A stretch of DNA of 64,000 nucleotides from Larimichthys crocea (Eukaryota; Chordata; Actinopteri; Sciaenidae). Position 1 is the first letter of the stretch. Every line of letters starts with the position of its first letter. Shown piece by piece: positions 36,401 through 50,400 of the stretch. The notes under the pieces were generated by a model, which worked only from the letters and a program-made list of their open reading frames with translations, had not been told where the DNA came from and did not search any database. Made by a program: the position numbers and the translations under genes. Location of the stretch: assembly GCF_000972845.2 (NCBI RefSeq), contig NC_040013.1:10566061-10630060 (forward strand). The letters are read 5' to 3'.

Positions 36401-39400
36401 GTAGATTTTGCCCCATTGCACAACCTCACATGTTCACCATGTGGAGCTCCTCTTGATACTATGTACCAGGATACGGTATGTGAAGTAAACGTGTGTCCTA
36501 AATAATTATGATGGTGCTCAGAATAAGCATCTCTCCCAGTATCCACACTCACTGTTTCGAGTGCATGTTCACATGCTATTAGGTAAGTAGGGAAGTGAGG
36601 GTAGGCACTTCACATCCATTTGCTCCGGTGGTGATGCTCAGTGACCAACAAATCAGACTGTCTGTCAACAGGCTTGTCTTGCAAAAGAACACCCATGCAC
36701 AGTAAACTAACCATGAACAAATCTGTGTAAAAAACAAAGTGATGCACACTTTCCGTAATACCGTTTCAGAGCTAAGTGTATCAAGTGTACAATTCACTAG
36801 TGTCACACCAGTGGTTTGCCAACCAACATGAAGACACTCAAGTCCACAAGTTTCTTGACATGACAAATTCAGCATGAATTCAATCAGATGCTCTGTCATT
36901 AGTGCAAATCTTTCAGGTGTACACTCTAACATTTGTAACAGGTATATGTAATGGAATTTATGGGCAGGGTAAGGAAATATATGACATTTGGTAGTTTTGG
37001 AAAAGCAACAGTGAACATGATTCAGAACAAACACACATGACATAGTAACAGAAAATGGTTGTTATTATTATGCGGTCTATAAACATAACACTAAATCCTT
37101 CTGCAACATAGATTTAGGAATATATATTTAATCAGACAAAACATTGATTATTGTTCTTGTCATGTCAGTTTTACTTTACCAGTGTAACTCCCCAACAAAC
37201 CACTGTGATATCAGCATTAATACTTAATAAAAATGATCCAAAATATCTAATAGATGTCAGAATGTATTCATTAAAAATGAAAAAATACCATCAAATAAGG
37301 TTGAATAAGAATATGTCACTTTATAAGAGAAAATTATTTTCTCTAATTTGCATTAAGAAAATCTGTGACAAGATGGTACTCAAAATATATCAAAAAAGCA
37401 ATAAAGGGTGCTCCCCCAATCCCATGATTTACATGTAAACATCAGAAAAACAAATCTAAAACATTGAGTGGAGGAGGACAATTGCTTTGCTTCCAAGGCT
37501 TAAAGTGTGAACCCTTCATTTATTTTTTGACATTTTAAATATCTGAAATTACCTCATCACACTGGCAGATTGATTCACAGAAGACTTGAAGACATCCAAG
37601 AATGTTTTGCCTGTCCTTTGCCTCTACAGAACAAATAATCTGGAGCAGAAACACGCATGAAAATAGAAATAAAGACGGATGAGCAGTGGTAAAATGAAAG
37701 GGTAATTAGGAGAAGAAGAGGAGGGGGAGTACCTCTGAGAGTTGATTCAGTGTTTTGGGGATGTCGGCTGGTATCCAGGGCCGTCTCTACTTGCAGGATA
37801 TGTACGTCTAGATATTTGTTACTGTCTGACTGTGGGCAGGGCAGTGTAGAGGTCTGTTTATGCTCGTAGCTTCAGCCCTTATTTAGCCTAATTGGAATGC
37901 CGTATGTGTGTGTCCTTTCAGTATCTGAGAACTGCCGTTTTATCTCTCATTGTTTGTGAGTTTGGGTTGGCAGCTGCACTGCCTGCACAAGAGTGACTGT
38001 TGCTGTTTGTTTGTGTGTGTCTTAGCTTTATAAATCCTATCTACCAGCTGCAGAGGTATTCCTCCCTGTTGAGGTTTGAACCACCTGATCTCAGCGGGAG
38101 ATGAGTTGCAACATGTCCAGGAGATATTCTTAATGACTGGAAGTTTTTCTCTCCACATGAAGATTCCTCCTGTACCTCACTTTAGGAAGGGGATACGCTT
38201 GATCTTCTTACTTCCTGTGACAGCTCTCTCCTGTCATTGAGCTGTTGCATTGACTCCCACAATGGCTTCCCAATAATGCCAGCACACTGCAATCCATGAG
38301 GGACCTCTGTTTTGGTTTAGTCAATCATCTCTTATCTCTCCCCCGTGGTGCCTTGCTCCCCCCTTCCTCCCCCAGGAAATAATGGGGTCCACGGTTCAGC
38401 GGTGTCTGCAAACACACCATCCATCATGACGCTGTGCTGCGCTATATTGTCTGCACTTACCCAGCACGTGATGTGTTAGTGTTATTACAGCCCATGCAAA
38501 CACTCACAACACTCTGGCCTCTCATTGCAACATTGCCTCTGAGTTTCCAGGAATGCTAAGCATCCCGCTCATACTCATACATAATTTTAATTTCCTTACT
38601 TTTTATAGTCTTATTTTTTCTAGCTAGCTACTACTTTCAGTCTTGCTTTTCTGCCTGCACTGTGGAAAACATTTATTTTAACAAATCATTTTCTCCCATA
38701 TGCAGTCTTAATTTATATGCAACTCTGGCAGTGGTTTAAGAAAATTGTGCATATTTGCAATGTACCTTCTATGTGTTTCTATGTGTGTATGTTAAATTTG
38801 ATTTTATCCAGTGTCTAATTTTTAGAGTTTACCTAGGAAACAATTTAACTTGAAAATGACTTAATGAAGTACATGGTAAATAAACAGTACAAATGCTGGT
38901 TTAAGAAGCCTCAAACATTTTTGCTGATGTCAATATCATACACATTTAGGGCTAAAAAACTAAGAATGATTACAAATTTGTAAAGGGGCACATTGGCCAA
39001 GTTAAAGTGTTTAATTTATACATTAACCTCAGCTGAAACCCATTTAACCCAAGCTTTCTTTTAGGTTTGTCAGTTTAAGTTCAGTTTAATTATCATATAC
39101 AGTGCTGCTCTAAAGTTTGTGAACCCTACAGCGATTGTCAGATTTGTAAAAAAATACTAAAATATCCTTATTTAATGTTAAGTTATACCCCAATTCACAA
39201 TACTGACATTCCAAATAATGGACAAAAAAAATGGTTGATTTAAGAAAAAATCTGATTTCATGGGTGCAAAAGTACGTGAACCCCTTCACATCCCCCTCAC
39301 ATCTACTTTGGAGGATATTTGCCATTACCAATGTTCTTGTGTCTCTTGTTAATGTTTTAGAAGGTTGTCCACTTCTAGGCATTAGTCTTTCAGTGCTCTC

Positions 39401-41437
39401 CATTTGGATCTGCCTCACGTTGGAATGATGAAGCTCAATTCTTTTTGAGATGACACTACCCTCTTCCTGAGGACCTCTGAGATCTTGCTTCTTCTCTGCA
39501 TAATTGATCTGTATGGGTTCACCCCAGTAAGACTAAAGTGACCTGGTTTTATCTCTGTTTCAATCAGTGATGCATAATTTCAGCCCTAAACATCTCTGAT
39601 GCTATTGGTCCATTTCAGTGGTTAATTTAGCCACCAACTTGTCCCACCAGATTCTACTTAACTGCTTGTTTTAACCAATGGAGCTCAGGGTTCGCAAACC
39701 TTTGCACCTACATAAGTTGCCCAAAAACTCTTTGACTACACAATACATTTTGATATATTGAATTGATAAACCTGCACCTGGTATTTCATATAATGGTTTT
39801 GGTTGAAACAATAGAACTCCAAAATGCTCAAGAAGTTCACAGATTTTTGAGCATCATGCACCTACAATCATAGTGACAACTAGTCGTAAAAGCATTTAGA
39901 TTCTTAACTGAAAGAAAAGCAATACTAAAGTGTAAAAATAAGCCTATGTATAAGTTTTTAAAAATATATATAAATAAAGATTAAAAAGAAATAATAATAA
40001 TAATCTTTTTTTTTTAGTATACGTTTTACATATGGACTCTAGACACTAAGTCTTGATAAACCTTCACCTTTTTTTTTTACACATTAAGTCTTTGGTTTTG
40101 CTGTTTTGGTAGTCATTAAAATCACACAGATCTTAAGTGTTTTAAACCTTTATAACTTTTATATCTATATTTAGATAAGAATTAATCAAGACTCATGCTT
40201 CCTTTTTCACTATACACATTTAAATAATTTGTATAGTGGAGGTAAAGTAAATGTTTACTGCTCAAACACCTGGGAGAGATTGGATTAAGCATGGGTTACA
40301 AATGAACACTTAAGTGCTGTATACATGCCTCTGACGTGTCACCTCGGTGTGAATTGCAGGTCAGACAAAGAGTAAAACTCACATCACTCATTTATGAGTG
40401 CTCGTAGTCATTGTAGGTCCATCTTTAAAACCACACCTTGAGGACATGATATATCAGTGTTCAGCATGGTCTTCAGTTTCACCTGCAGAGACCAACAGCT
40501 TGTGTAAGCCTCGTTTAGTGTTTCTTCAAAGATGCTATCTTAGATAGTGATCTCTCTCGATCTCCTTGAGAAAGACATACTGTTTCTGTGCTATTCTATT
40601 CAAGTTCTCCTGTGTTATGAGGCTACAGAAAGTGAGGATACAGAAAGACAGCGACAAAGATGGGGAAAGCATGTTGAATAGCTGCAGGCTGTGTGTGTGT
40701 GTGTGTGTGTGTGCAGGCGTATGTGCACGCACGTGTGAGTGTGTGAGTGAGAGAGATATTTCTCTGGCTTGTAAAAGTTAATTGAAATTGTCTGTGGGAA
40801 TGTGGCGCGACACAGGTTGAACTGCACTGCCAAGGCACCCAGCACTGAGCTGACAGGCATCACTGTGATGGTGGCAGTGGTTAAATTACCTGATCAGCTG
40901 AGGTTGGGCTCACTAGCTTTAGTGTGTAGAATTTAGACAAACTATCCTGTGTCACTGGGCAAGACCATAATTGCTCTGGTGTTTGTATGTGTGAGAGAGA
41001 AATCAGACATGCAGAATCATCAAAGACATTACCATATTTATTGGAGATATTTGTGATATTCCTAGTTATCTTTTTTCTCTCTTTTCCCGAAATTATCAGC
41101 ATCGTCACAGGGTTCAGTTTGTTTACATGTTGTGTTTATTTGTGTGTTGAACTCCTATCTGAAATGCCTCAGGTTTGAATCCAGTTTAATCCCAGCATTC
41201 CCAGCAAGTCTAATGATCAAAGTATCAAGAGGGTGAACCCTCTACCTGAGCAGTGCTTATGAATTGCATATGTGGCTTTTTATGCAGGGATGTATATTTT
41301 TCCCCTCATTTAGAGAAATTGGTGATTTCCAACATGACAGCATTAATTGGAAATGTAACGTGGACGTTTTCCTATTGCTGTTTTCCCACTTTTAGTTAAT
41401 TCATTGTTTCAGGTTTTAGTATTTGTTTACTTATGTT

Positions 41438-41469
<32 letters not shown>

Positions 41470-44400
41470 CACATTACTCCATTCATTCTCCAGTACTGAG
41501 AGGTGCATTGCTGGGTGGCAGATCAGCTTCTTGCAGCTGCTTATCTGGCCCAGGTGGGTCACGGCTGATACCTGCCTGAGCCACGCAGAGCAGCTAACCT
41601 GGAAATTGATGTTTCACATCAGCGACCACCTCTCCCTGCTCCATTGCAGGGAAGCCGTACAAGTGAGGAGGGGAAATGCTCATGTGTGTCTGTTTGTGTA
41701 TGTTGCTTGCATGTGTGTTTGTGTCAGTGTATCTGTTGTTGTTAGTTTGTGCCCCTTTAGAAATGTACATGTATGTGGCAGTTAGTCTTGGAACTCGAGT
41801 TCAAATATATTGTTGTTATACAGTATGTAATGTTACAAGTCTTGATTCCTCAGAAAGTGTTATGCATACAAAAAAAGTCCACTTTTCCAATTACAGAGAA
41901 TGTAGAGAGGTAAGGGAAAAAATGAAGAGAAAATGAAATGTCATGGAAAACCCCTAATGGTCTTTGAAAATCAGAAGGTTACAGGTCTGAAAGACCACTA
42001 GAGATGATTTCAAAGCTAAAAAAAAAATCTTACTGGGGCGTGCATAATGTACTGAATATTACTTTAATATGAATTCCTGCTGAGAGTAGGAACCTGTGTT
42101 TAGAGCACTTAAATCACCATATTTTGCAGAGCCCTGTTGATGCCAGACCTTTTCATCTCACATGCAACCTTTTTTTTCTGATTTGTTTAAGAGCAGTGGT
42201 CAGACTAGCTGAATATGTCCTTCTTTTCCTGTGCTTAAGCAAGTGGCGGTAGGATGTAAATTGTCAACGATGAGCCTGACTAAGTTTCAAAACGACAAAT
42301 TTGTTAAACCCTTTTGAATTACTCCTAGGATGACATACTGGATCAATTATATTAGATGCCTGCAGTGTAATATCAGTGTTGGCTGCTGTGCATTCTATGA
42401 AGAAAGGTTATATCGTCCTTGTCTTGAAAGCTGACATTTGTTCTCATAAAGGCCAGCGTGCTGGTGCCAGATAGGATTAATTGACAAGTGGGGTGCCTGC
42501 ACTCTATGCCCCCAATTTATAGACCAGTCTATGGCTCAAATCTGCTTTTGTTTACTGGCTGATTCACCCTGGTTATGTACTCATTATGCTCTCGGTATGT
42601 CACCATTCACTGTGAGGTGATGCAACTACAGTCTTTTTAGTGCAGATACATACAATGTCAATTTAGTGCTTGACACATACTTTAGGTATCAAAATCTAGT
42701 TAGTACATGGTTCTAAATCTGTGCATGTTAGCTGTAAGCGCAGTGACAGGCTGATAAGACATGTCTGTCTGTTGTGTGTACAGTCATATGTGTTTATGTG
42801 CGTGTTGGATGGAGAGAGTGGGGTATAATTGAATTCTTTATCTCACACCTGAGAAGGTGTTTGACATTTAACAGACCTCCTTAGAAGCATGGGTCCTTTT
42901 TTTAGGAAAGGCAGGCTTGTCTGTCTGCCTCTCTTTCTCTCTCTCTCTGCCGAGCACACATTCTTGTTCTTTGTCTCTTTCTCTCTCCCATTTGTTTCTC
43001 TGTGTGGCAGTTTGTCTCTAGTGAGAAGTGCCAGTTGCGAACAAATCCCTGGCTTTTCTGCTGTCTGTGTGTGAGATGCTGTGTTTTTTCTAGATATTCA
43101 TTTTCCACTGAAGCCTGAGTTCACGCCCACACAAACTCACACACTTAACGAGAGAGAGGAGAGGCGAGATAGCGAGAGAGAGATGAGAGAGAGAGCGAGA
43201 GCGAGAAGATGAGGAGAGAGGAGAGAGAGAGAGAGAGAGATATCCAAAGTTGATCAACCGGAGCAGCTGTCATTGCCCAGCTACTCACCTCCCCTGTTTT
43301 TTACGCTTTTATGCTCATCACTCTGTCCCTCTCTCCAGATTGACCAAGGAGGTCAATTGCCAGTTTGCCAGTGCCAATGTCTTTGTCAGGAAACAATATT
43401 AATTTTGGCTAATTAGGACCTGAAGCTAATGAGCGCTACAGATAATGAGTTCATTTATAATCCATAAAACAAGTGTGGCGTGTTACGGGATGAAAAAAGC
43501 TGTACTGGCAGCAGCCGGACATCAGATTTAGGCAGCAAACAATCTGGACACACACACATTTAGACACACACACCAACCACTCACTTAACTCACTCACCTT
43601 CTCTCTCCTCTGTCTCTCTGTCTCTCTCTCACTCACTCACTCACTCACTCACTCACTCACACACATACACCACAGACACACAGGCACACACAGACACACA
43701 CACACACGCTTTAGACTCTGGCTTGTCTGCATTGCAGTCCTCTGCTGGTCAGCTGGAGCACATTCTTGAGCTGAGCTTTTTGGACAGTGACCTCCCTCCA
43801 GCACCTCACCACCACCATCCTATGTACATCCCCCCCTCATCTTTGTCTTCCTCTCTGCGAGGATAATGGCAGAATGGCAATGATGATGCTATAGTAATGT
43901 GACAATGCAAAAAACCCTGAAGGAGATGGAATGAGGAATAGTAAGAGAGAGATGGGGAGGGAGAAATAAAAGGAACAAGGTATAAAAGGTAGGAGGAAGA
44001 GAAGCAGGGGTTGAAAGACAGTTGGTTGGACGCAAGGAAAGAAGTAAGATAAACTGATGGGAGCTGGCAAAAACTGTATAAGTGGATGGGATGCACACAT
44101 AGAGAGATGGGAATAGGTACTGGCAGAGGGGAAGATGAGGGTAAGAGGGGCTTCACAGCAGATGGGCATAAGAGGGTGAGAAGGAGATGAGGAAGATAGA
44201 GATGCTCTAGTGTATATAGATAAAGTCCAGCGGGCCTTGGCCTAACCTGGCCAGTCAGTCAGTTATACTGAGCTGAGCAGGACCAGACCAGGATCAGACA
44301 TGCTAGTGTGGCATCTGGAAGCACAGTGCAATTATAAAACTGTTACACCATATGGACTGGTGAGAAAAAACTATTACAGATATGTTCCACTGAAGATCAC

Positions 44401-47400
44401 CAAGCCTGCATGTCATCACTAAGTTATCTATAAGAAGGAAATGTGAAATTAGGTAGTATTGATACTACATCAACTTGTCAGTGGCCAGAGGATATTCTAC
44501 ACAATGATGATTATTATGATGTGTATTATAAACACACTATCAATATTTTTATATATTCTGTTTATCGTTAAAATTGGTATATCATGACCCCCCACCCAAT
44601 GGTGTATGAGCCATTCCTGTGCTGTTTAAAGCTGCAACATCTGCTACTTGAGAAGTTACTGCTGCTGCAACAGGATTTTCCTTGTCAATCTAAATAAATC
44701 AAAGCCGACCAGTGTCTTGCCTATAACACATGGAGCTTCAGCTTCCAGTCAGTCCCCATCAGTGTGTAAAAAAACAACTGAAAAACTTTTAGATAATCCT
44801 AAAACTAATGTTTTGTTAACGTTTACTTTTCATTTTATTCCTTGAACTATTTGTTTGTTCTACTACGATTATTATAACTAAAATTAATCTATGAAAGTAG
44901 ATTAAATAATTAGATAAAAATAATAACGAGTTAAATAGTTGGTGTAAGTACACTATATGTCAGTGTCATCAAAATAATTTAAAATCTGTTATTTTATGGT
45001 AGAAAGGTTATTTGCACAAACTATCTAAAACTAATTGCATGTATTCAAAATTGTATTCAGTTGAGTTTATTTTTATTTGATTGTTCTAACAAAACTAGGA
45101 GAGAGCTTTGATAAGCTGAAGGGCTTTTGGCCTCCCTGCATATTCTGGTCACTTTATTTTGTTACTGTTATTTTGTTATGTGCTATCAATCAGTCAATCA
45201 GAATAGAACAACACAGAAAATAACAATGAGGGTCATATTTAAAAAAAAAATAAATACTTTGAGTGCAATCATGCAAATTTAGCATAGTCTAGCTGCTAAC
45301 AGAAATAACTACACAAGTAGTCCTGATCTTGACATTGCTATTTGAGCCATTTTTACTGCAGAAGTAGTCCCTTGACAAGATATTTCATTCTATGCTCCTC
45401 ACAGTGTTTGTTAAATCAGTCAGCTACCAACAGAAAAATTTGGAAAAATTCAGCACAAAATCCAGTGAGCTCCGTGAATTCTCAGTAGTCAAGATTTCAA
45501 GTGACATGATTTCAAGTCAGATAAACTCATAAGTTATAAAATAGCTCTCGTAACTATAAATGGTAATCTGTTTTCAATTCATTAGCGTATGGTGACAAGC
45601 ACAACTATTGTTACTATTAGGCACAATGAGCACATCATGCTGAGAACTAGCGGTTGTAAATTTTTAGTGTAGCGTGCTTAAATGGTGCCCTGGAATGATC
45701 ACATGCAGTGTCGATGTTTCTCACAGTGGACATTTTGCCTCGTCAAACACAGCTGGAACAAATATCAGTATGTGCCAGTAACAGGGCGTTATATTGTACC
45801 TGCTGGTTTACACCTAAATAGAACAAACTAGGACACATTGTAGGTCATTTCCACACTTTTCTTCTATTGCATTAATGTTTTATGTTTCTCCAAATGCAAG
45901 ATACTAATTTCTCTTACTGCTCTTTCAGTGTACAGACTAGTCAGCACTTTGTTTTTGTTTTATAGATACATTAAAATGGCCTCTGTAGCTATAATCTGTG
46001 GCTAATATATTTGTGTCTTCGCACTTGTTACAACTTTTCTCTGATTGGGCGCTGTAATATTATTGAAAATGAAATTGTACTCTTCATGGAGCCAATGCTT
46101 GAGTAGTGCGGCTAATGTTTAATTAATTTTCAAATATGACTGTGCTTTAAAAGCTCTGTGGGCTATTGAATTTATTTTAATGTAACCTCCTAGTAGCTGA
46201 CAAGAGGTTGATCTGACAAACAATAAATACATGCTTGACAATATACTGACAAACACTTAAATACAAGATAAATCGGAATATATAGTCACATTAACTTTTT
46301 TTATTATTATTTATTTTATATATTATTTTGGACCTTTTTTGGCCAAAACAAGGAAACCACTGCTGAATCTCTAGGCTGTCAGATATATGTTATTGCTATA
46401 TTTGTCAAGGAATTGAGCCCTTGTTTTCTGAGCCAATACTCCAAACTGTGCCTTCCAATGACAGCCAGTGCTGGAGGTCAAGTCTGAGTTGCCACAGCTT
46501 CATTCTTGACCCCAGCTCCTGCCATTCGCCAACATCCCCATCTACATCTACAGAGGTGACAGAAACAACATCAGCCTTATATTTCAGTAACACACGGGCA
46601 AAATGATAAACATGTAAACAGTAGAAAAAAGGGTAAAGGCCAAAAGTGAAAGGCTTTTGTTTCGGTGTGAGTGTGTTTATGTGTGCGTGGCTTCACAATG
46701 AAGGTGGCATGTTCCATTACCCGGCCATGATTTAGCTCACTCTCAGGTAATAGCCAGCAGTGGTGAGGTCAGGAGAGGGCTAGTGGAGGAGAGAGGGAGT
46801 AAAGGGAGGGCAAAAGAGAGCGAGGCAAATAACAGAATAAGAACAGGATTAAAAACCGAGGTGAGCGGAAAAACTGGATGAAAAGAGCAAGACAAAGGAA
46901 AAAGAGAGAATTGGGCAGGCGTTAAGAAGTGTCAGTGTTGATGGACATTTTGGCATGTTGGCAGGAGTGGTGCAGTTTGGGGTGGATGCATGTGTGTTTG
47001 GGGTGGGCGTTTGCTTTTGTGACAACGACAGGCCAGGCTGGCTCAGCCATCACTCTAGAAGCCTCAGTAGCACCCAGCCACCTGTCCACTCCTATCAGCA
47101 CTGCCTGTGCCCCTCTGTCTGGCCTCCACAAGCAGGACGGAGCGTGACGAGAGGATGACAAAAATGAAAGAGAGGGAGTGGGGGAACAGCAAGACTGTGA
47201 TGGGATAGAATAGAAAATAGCAAGAGCAAAGCGCTTTCCTGTCTGATGGGAGAGTGAACGGAGCTGTGCGTGAATTCACAGTGACAGGTCTGCCTCTCCT
47301 CACCAATGCGTAGGATGACTGTCCACTAATGTCCTTCACTGTCCTCCGACTTTCGCATTGTGATTGGTTAGTCACAGCCTTGTCACTCAGTGTTTTCATC

Positions 47401-50400
47401 ATTTCACCATTTGGTGTATTAGAAAGCCAATCCTGGACATACAGCTTGTCTTTCTCAGTTCATTTTCGACACTCTCATGAATGAATGATTCATATCTTGA
47501 CAGCAGAATCAACTTCAAATACTTCCTGATGACAAAATCTGCAGAAACTATAAACTACTTATTCTGCAATAGTTCCATAAGTTCCTAATAGTCTTATTTT
47601 ATGTGAAATGTTTTGCTTTCAAATGATACATTTACCTAAGGTAAAAGGTAAAAATATTTAGCATATATATTCTGCTGCCATGCAGAATCCAGTATATTAC
47701 TGTGGAAATCCCACGATGCCTCCTTTCCCTCAAAGTTAAACTACAGTTTAGCTATAGATACTTAAACCATTTATTTTCAACATTTTGCTCCTTCAGTTTG
47801 GGCTTTTTAAGTTGTACGATGAGCTACTGTATATACTAGTTTCTATAGAAGGCAGCCTTGTACACTTATAGTAGATTTTGGTAACTATACTATCTTATAC
47901 TCATAGTAACAAAAAATTGCTTATCCTTATCCTTCCTCCAAAATGGTTAACATTTATGCCAGATGACCTTCCGAAAATATTTGTCTATTCTCATGTGACC
48001 ACAAGTGTGTTTCTATCTGTGTTTACCTGTATATACAGTGTGTTCACTTAAGCTGTGTATACGCCTACATATTTAGGATGTGTGGTCAAGGAGATGTGTA
48101 TTTCTCTCAGGAATGGCTAAAGGAAAGGCAGCGGGTGTTCTCCTCCCATCCGTGACAGATTTAGTCATAAATCTATTGGATTAATACACAGCCTCCCAAG
48201 GACTCTCGTGGTGTGTGTTGTTGAAACACAGGAGTCACTTAAAGCCAGACTCCCGGCACTATTTGTCTTTGGCTCTCTTCCCCATCACTGTTATTGATGT
48301 GGCACACACGCACAAACTTGCACACACAAAGAAGAGAAGGTCAGTGAAAAATGGAGAAAGAGTAAATGAGAGGAAAATGAGATAGAATTTGGTAAATGTC
48401 TCGTTTCAAAGGAGCTATTAAAATGTAAGGATTCCTGTTTGATAAATTAGCTTTTCCTAACAGACAAATCTAACCTCCGTTTGAAAAACTCCAGTTGTAA
48501 TTCATACCCATTATTTAATATGTAAATTGTTCTCATCTGCAGCAGTTGTATCAAGAATGTGCTGCATTTGTTTACTTGTGGCGCAAAGGCTTGCAAACAT
48601 AATCAGTGAGCTTTTTCTTTCTTTCCATCTTTTTTATTGCTAGCTGTCTAATTGACTTCCCTAGGGAAAAGGCTTTACTGTCACTCTCCATAGCTGTCTT
48701 CATCCTACAAGGAAATAAACTATCGGCATGCATCCTCTTTTCCACTATTAAAGATGCCCCCTGAACATATACGCCTCTCTTTGTATGGAAATAGAGGTCC
48801 AAACACTCAGTTTCCGGCCACCACTCTATTGTCTTTCCAGGGAGATTTGCTTAGTTTATTTCTACGTCCAACTGGTTTCCCAGAAGGAGTCTGAATCTCG
48901 AGACATTAATGCAGCATACAGCACCACAGGCAGAGAAAGCGGCGATGGGTTAATTTCAGCTCATTTCCATCTCATTTCTGAAGGAAAAGAAGACTTTATT
49001 TTTTCATGTGTTTGACTGGAGGTGAGGGTGCAAGGTAATGCATGTTCCCCCAAGAGGTCTCTTAAAAGGATGAGCCTGAAACAAGACCTCACCAACATAA
49101 ATTGCCTTCTTTATATGAGCAGATTTGGGCTTTGGCTTAGAGGTGCAGCGTATAGTTCCCCTGCTCAGTCATAAATGGCCATGTAGAGTTCATACCCTCT
49201 TCTGTTTTTAACAGCTGGTTAAATGCAGTGTTCATATTTTGGTGTTTGCACAGTAATGACCACAGTTAACAGCTATATTGTTGTTTCTCATTTTAACTAA
49301 AGTGAAGTGGTATTTCTGCATGAGTGTGCCTCATTCACTACCATCTTATGACTGTAGATCTCTCAATGCAGAGATTCAAACAGATGCCAACACAAACTCA
49401 CAACAGTGTCTTGCAAAAAGGCCAATTTTGTTATAATGGCACACAGTCAGTTGACATGGTTGTGCGTGCTTTCTCTTATCTCAGACCTGATGGATCTGAT
49501 GTGCAATATTGTGGCTTAGTCAGTAATCTCATAATCACAACTGATCTATGTGACAGATGTAAAGGCTTTCCATAACTGCTTCTCTTCACATGGTAATCTA
49601 TAGAGTGGCAAATGCTGCACTATAAAGTAGGACACAAAATACAGACTCTGTGTGGAATGAGCTCATGCTGCCAGTAAGCTGAAAACAGTACTGTATTTGC
49701 CTGTGTGAATTCTTGATGCGAGTGATTGACGTGAGGCAGTGTGGCTTCACCTCGTTGTTGCTGATGTTTGAAGGCTCTCTTTGTCAGTGGATAGATGGTG
49801 TGGTAACATGAGTGGCATCATACTGACTCATCAGCCTACTGATTGTATGACTTCAACCCTGAGGTTCACTTGCCTCAAGACAATTCATCAAGTATTCATA
49901 CAAAGCAGGTAAAGCTCAAGATTCTCCCTGCCCTGCCACAGTCTGTCATGCTTCCACTTTGTCTTGAGGTAGTTTCATCTTTTCTTTGGTTTTTAGCTGA
50001 TTTGGTAGCTAGCGTTCTGAACATTGCCCATATACCCATTGAGCCTTTGTGCACCATAAAATTCCGAGCTATAATTCACAACATGCCTGAAATTGCTGTC
50101 CTGACAGTGCCTGTCCCACTGAATCAGCGCTCAGATGAACGAGAGGTCTCGAGATGTCACCAACATAATAAACAGGGCTTTGGCCTATAGCCCCTTTTCT
50201 TTCACAAGTCTGAAGCCCCAGGGCAGGACTGAGCCTAGTCCCTGTCTAACACGCGCGACTCCTATTGATCCAGCAGGGATTGATGTTCTCCAGCGACTGA
50301 TTTAGCGCCCCCATTGGCCCCCTTGCCTTTCCTAAAAGGTTGGGCTGAGTAAAACATGTGGCTGCTGCTGTGTATAAGTTAGCAAGTCTTCCTACTTTTC

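Noticed and set aside
36293..36505. Open frame starting with a signal-peptide-like hydrophobic run
   Set aside because: Hydrophobic start is short and the rest is unstructured; probably chance.
36579..37043. 154-codon minus-strand open frame, the longest in the window
   Set aside because: Cysteine-rich but lacks any known motif; located deep in the cdh23 intron with no promoter or splice context.
41423..41785. 120-codon valine/cysteine-rich open frame
   Set aside because: Begins inside a (GT)n microsatellite, which creates alternating Val/Cys codons.
43595..43708. Regular tetranucleotide array considered as CRISPR-like
   Set aside because: Units are four bases with no spacers; a microsatellite in a vertebrate genome.
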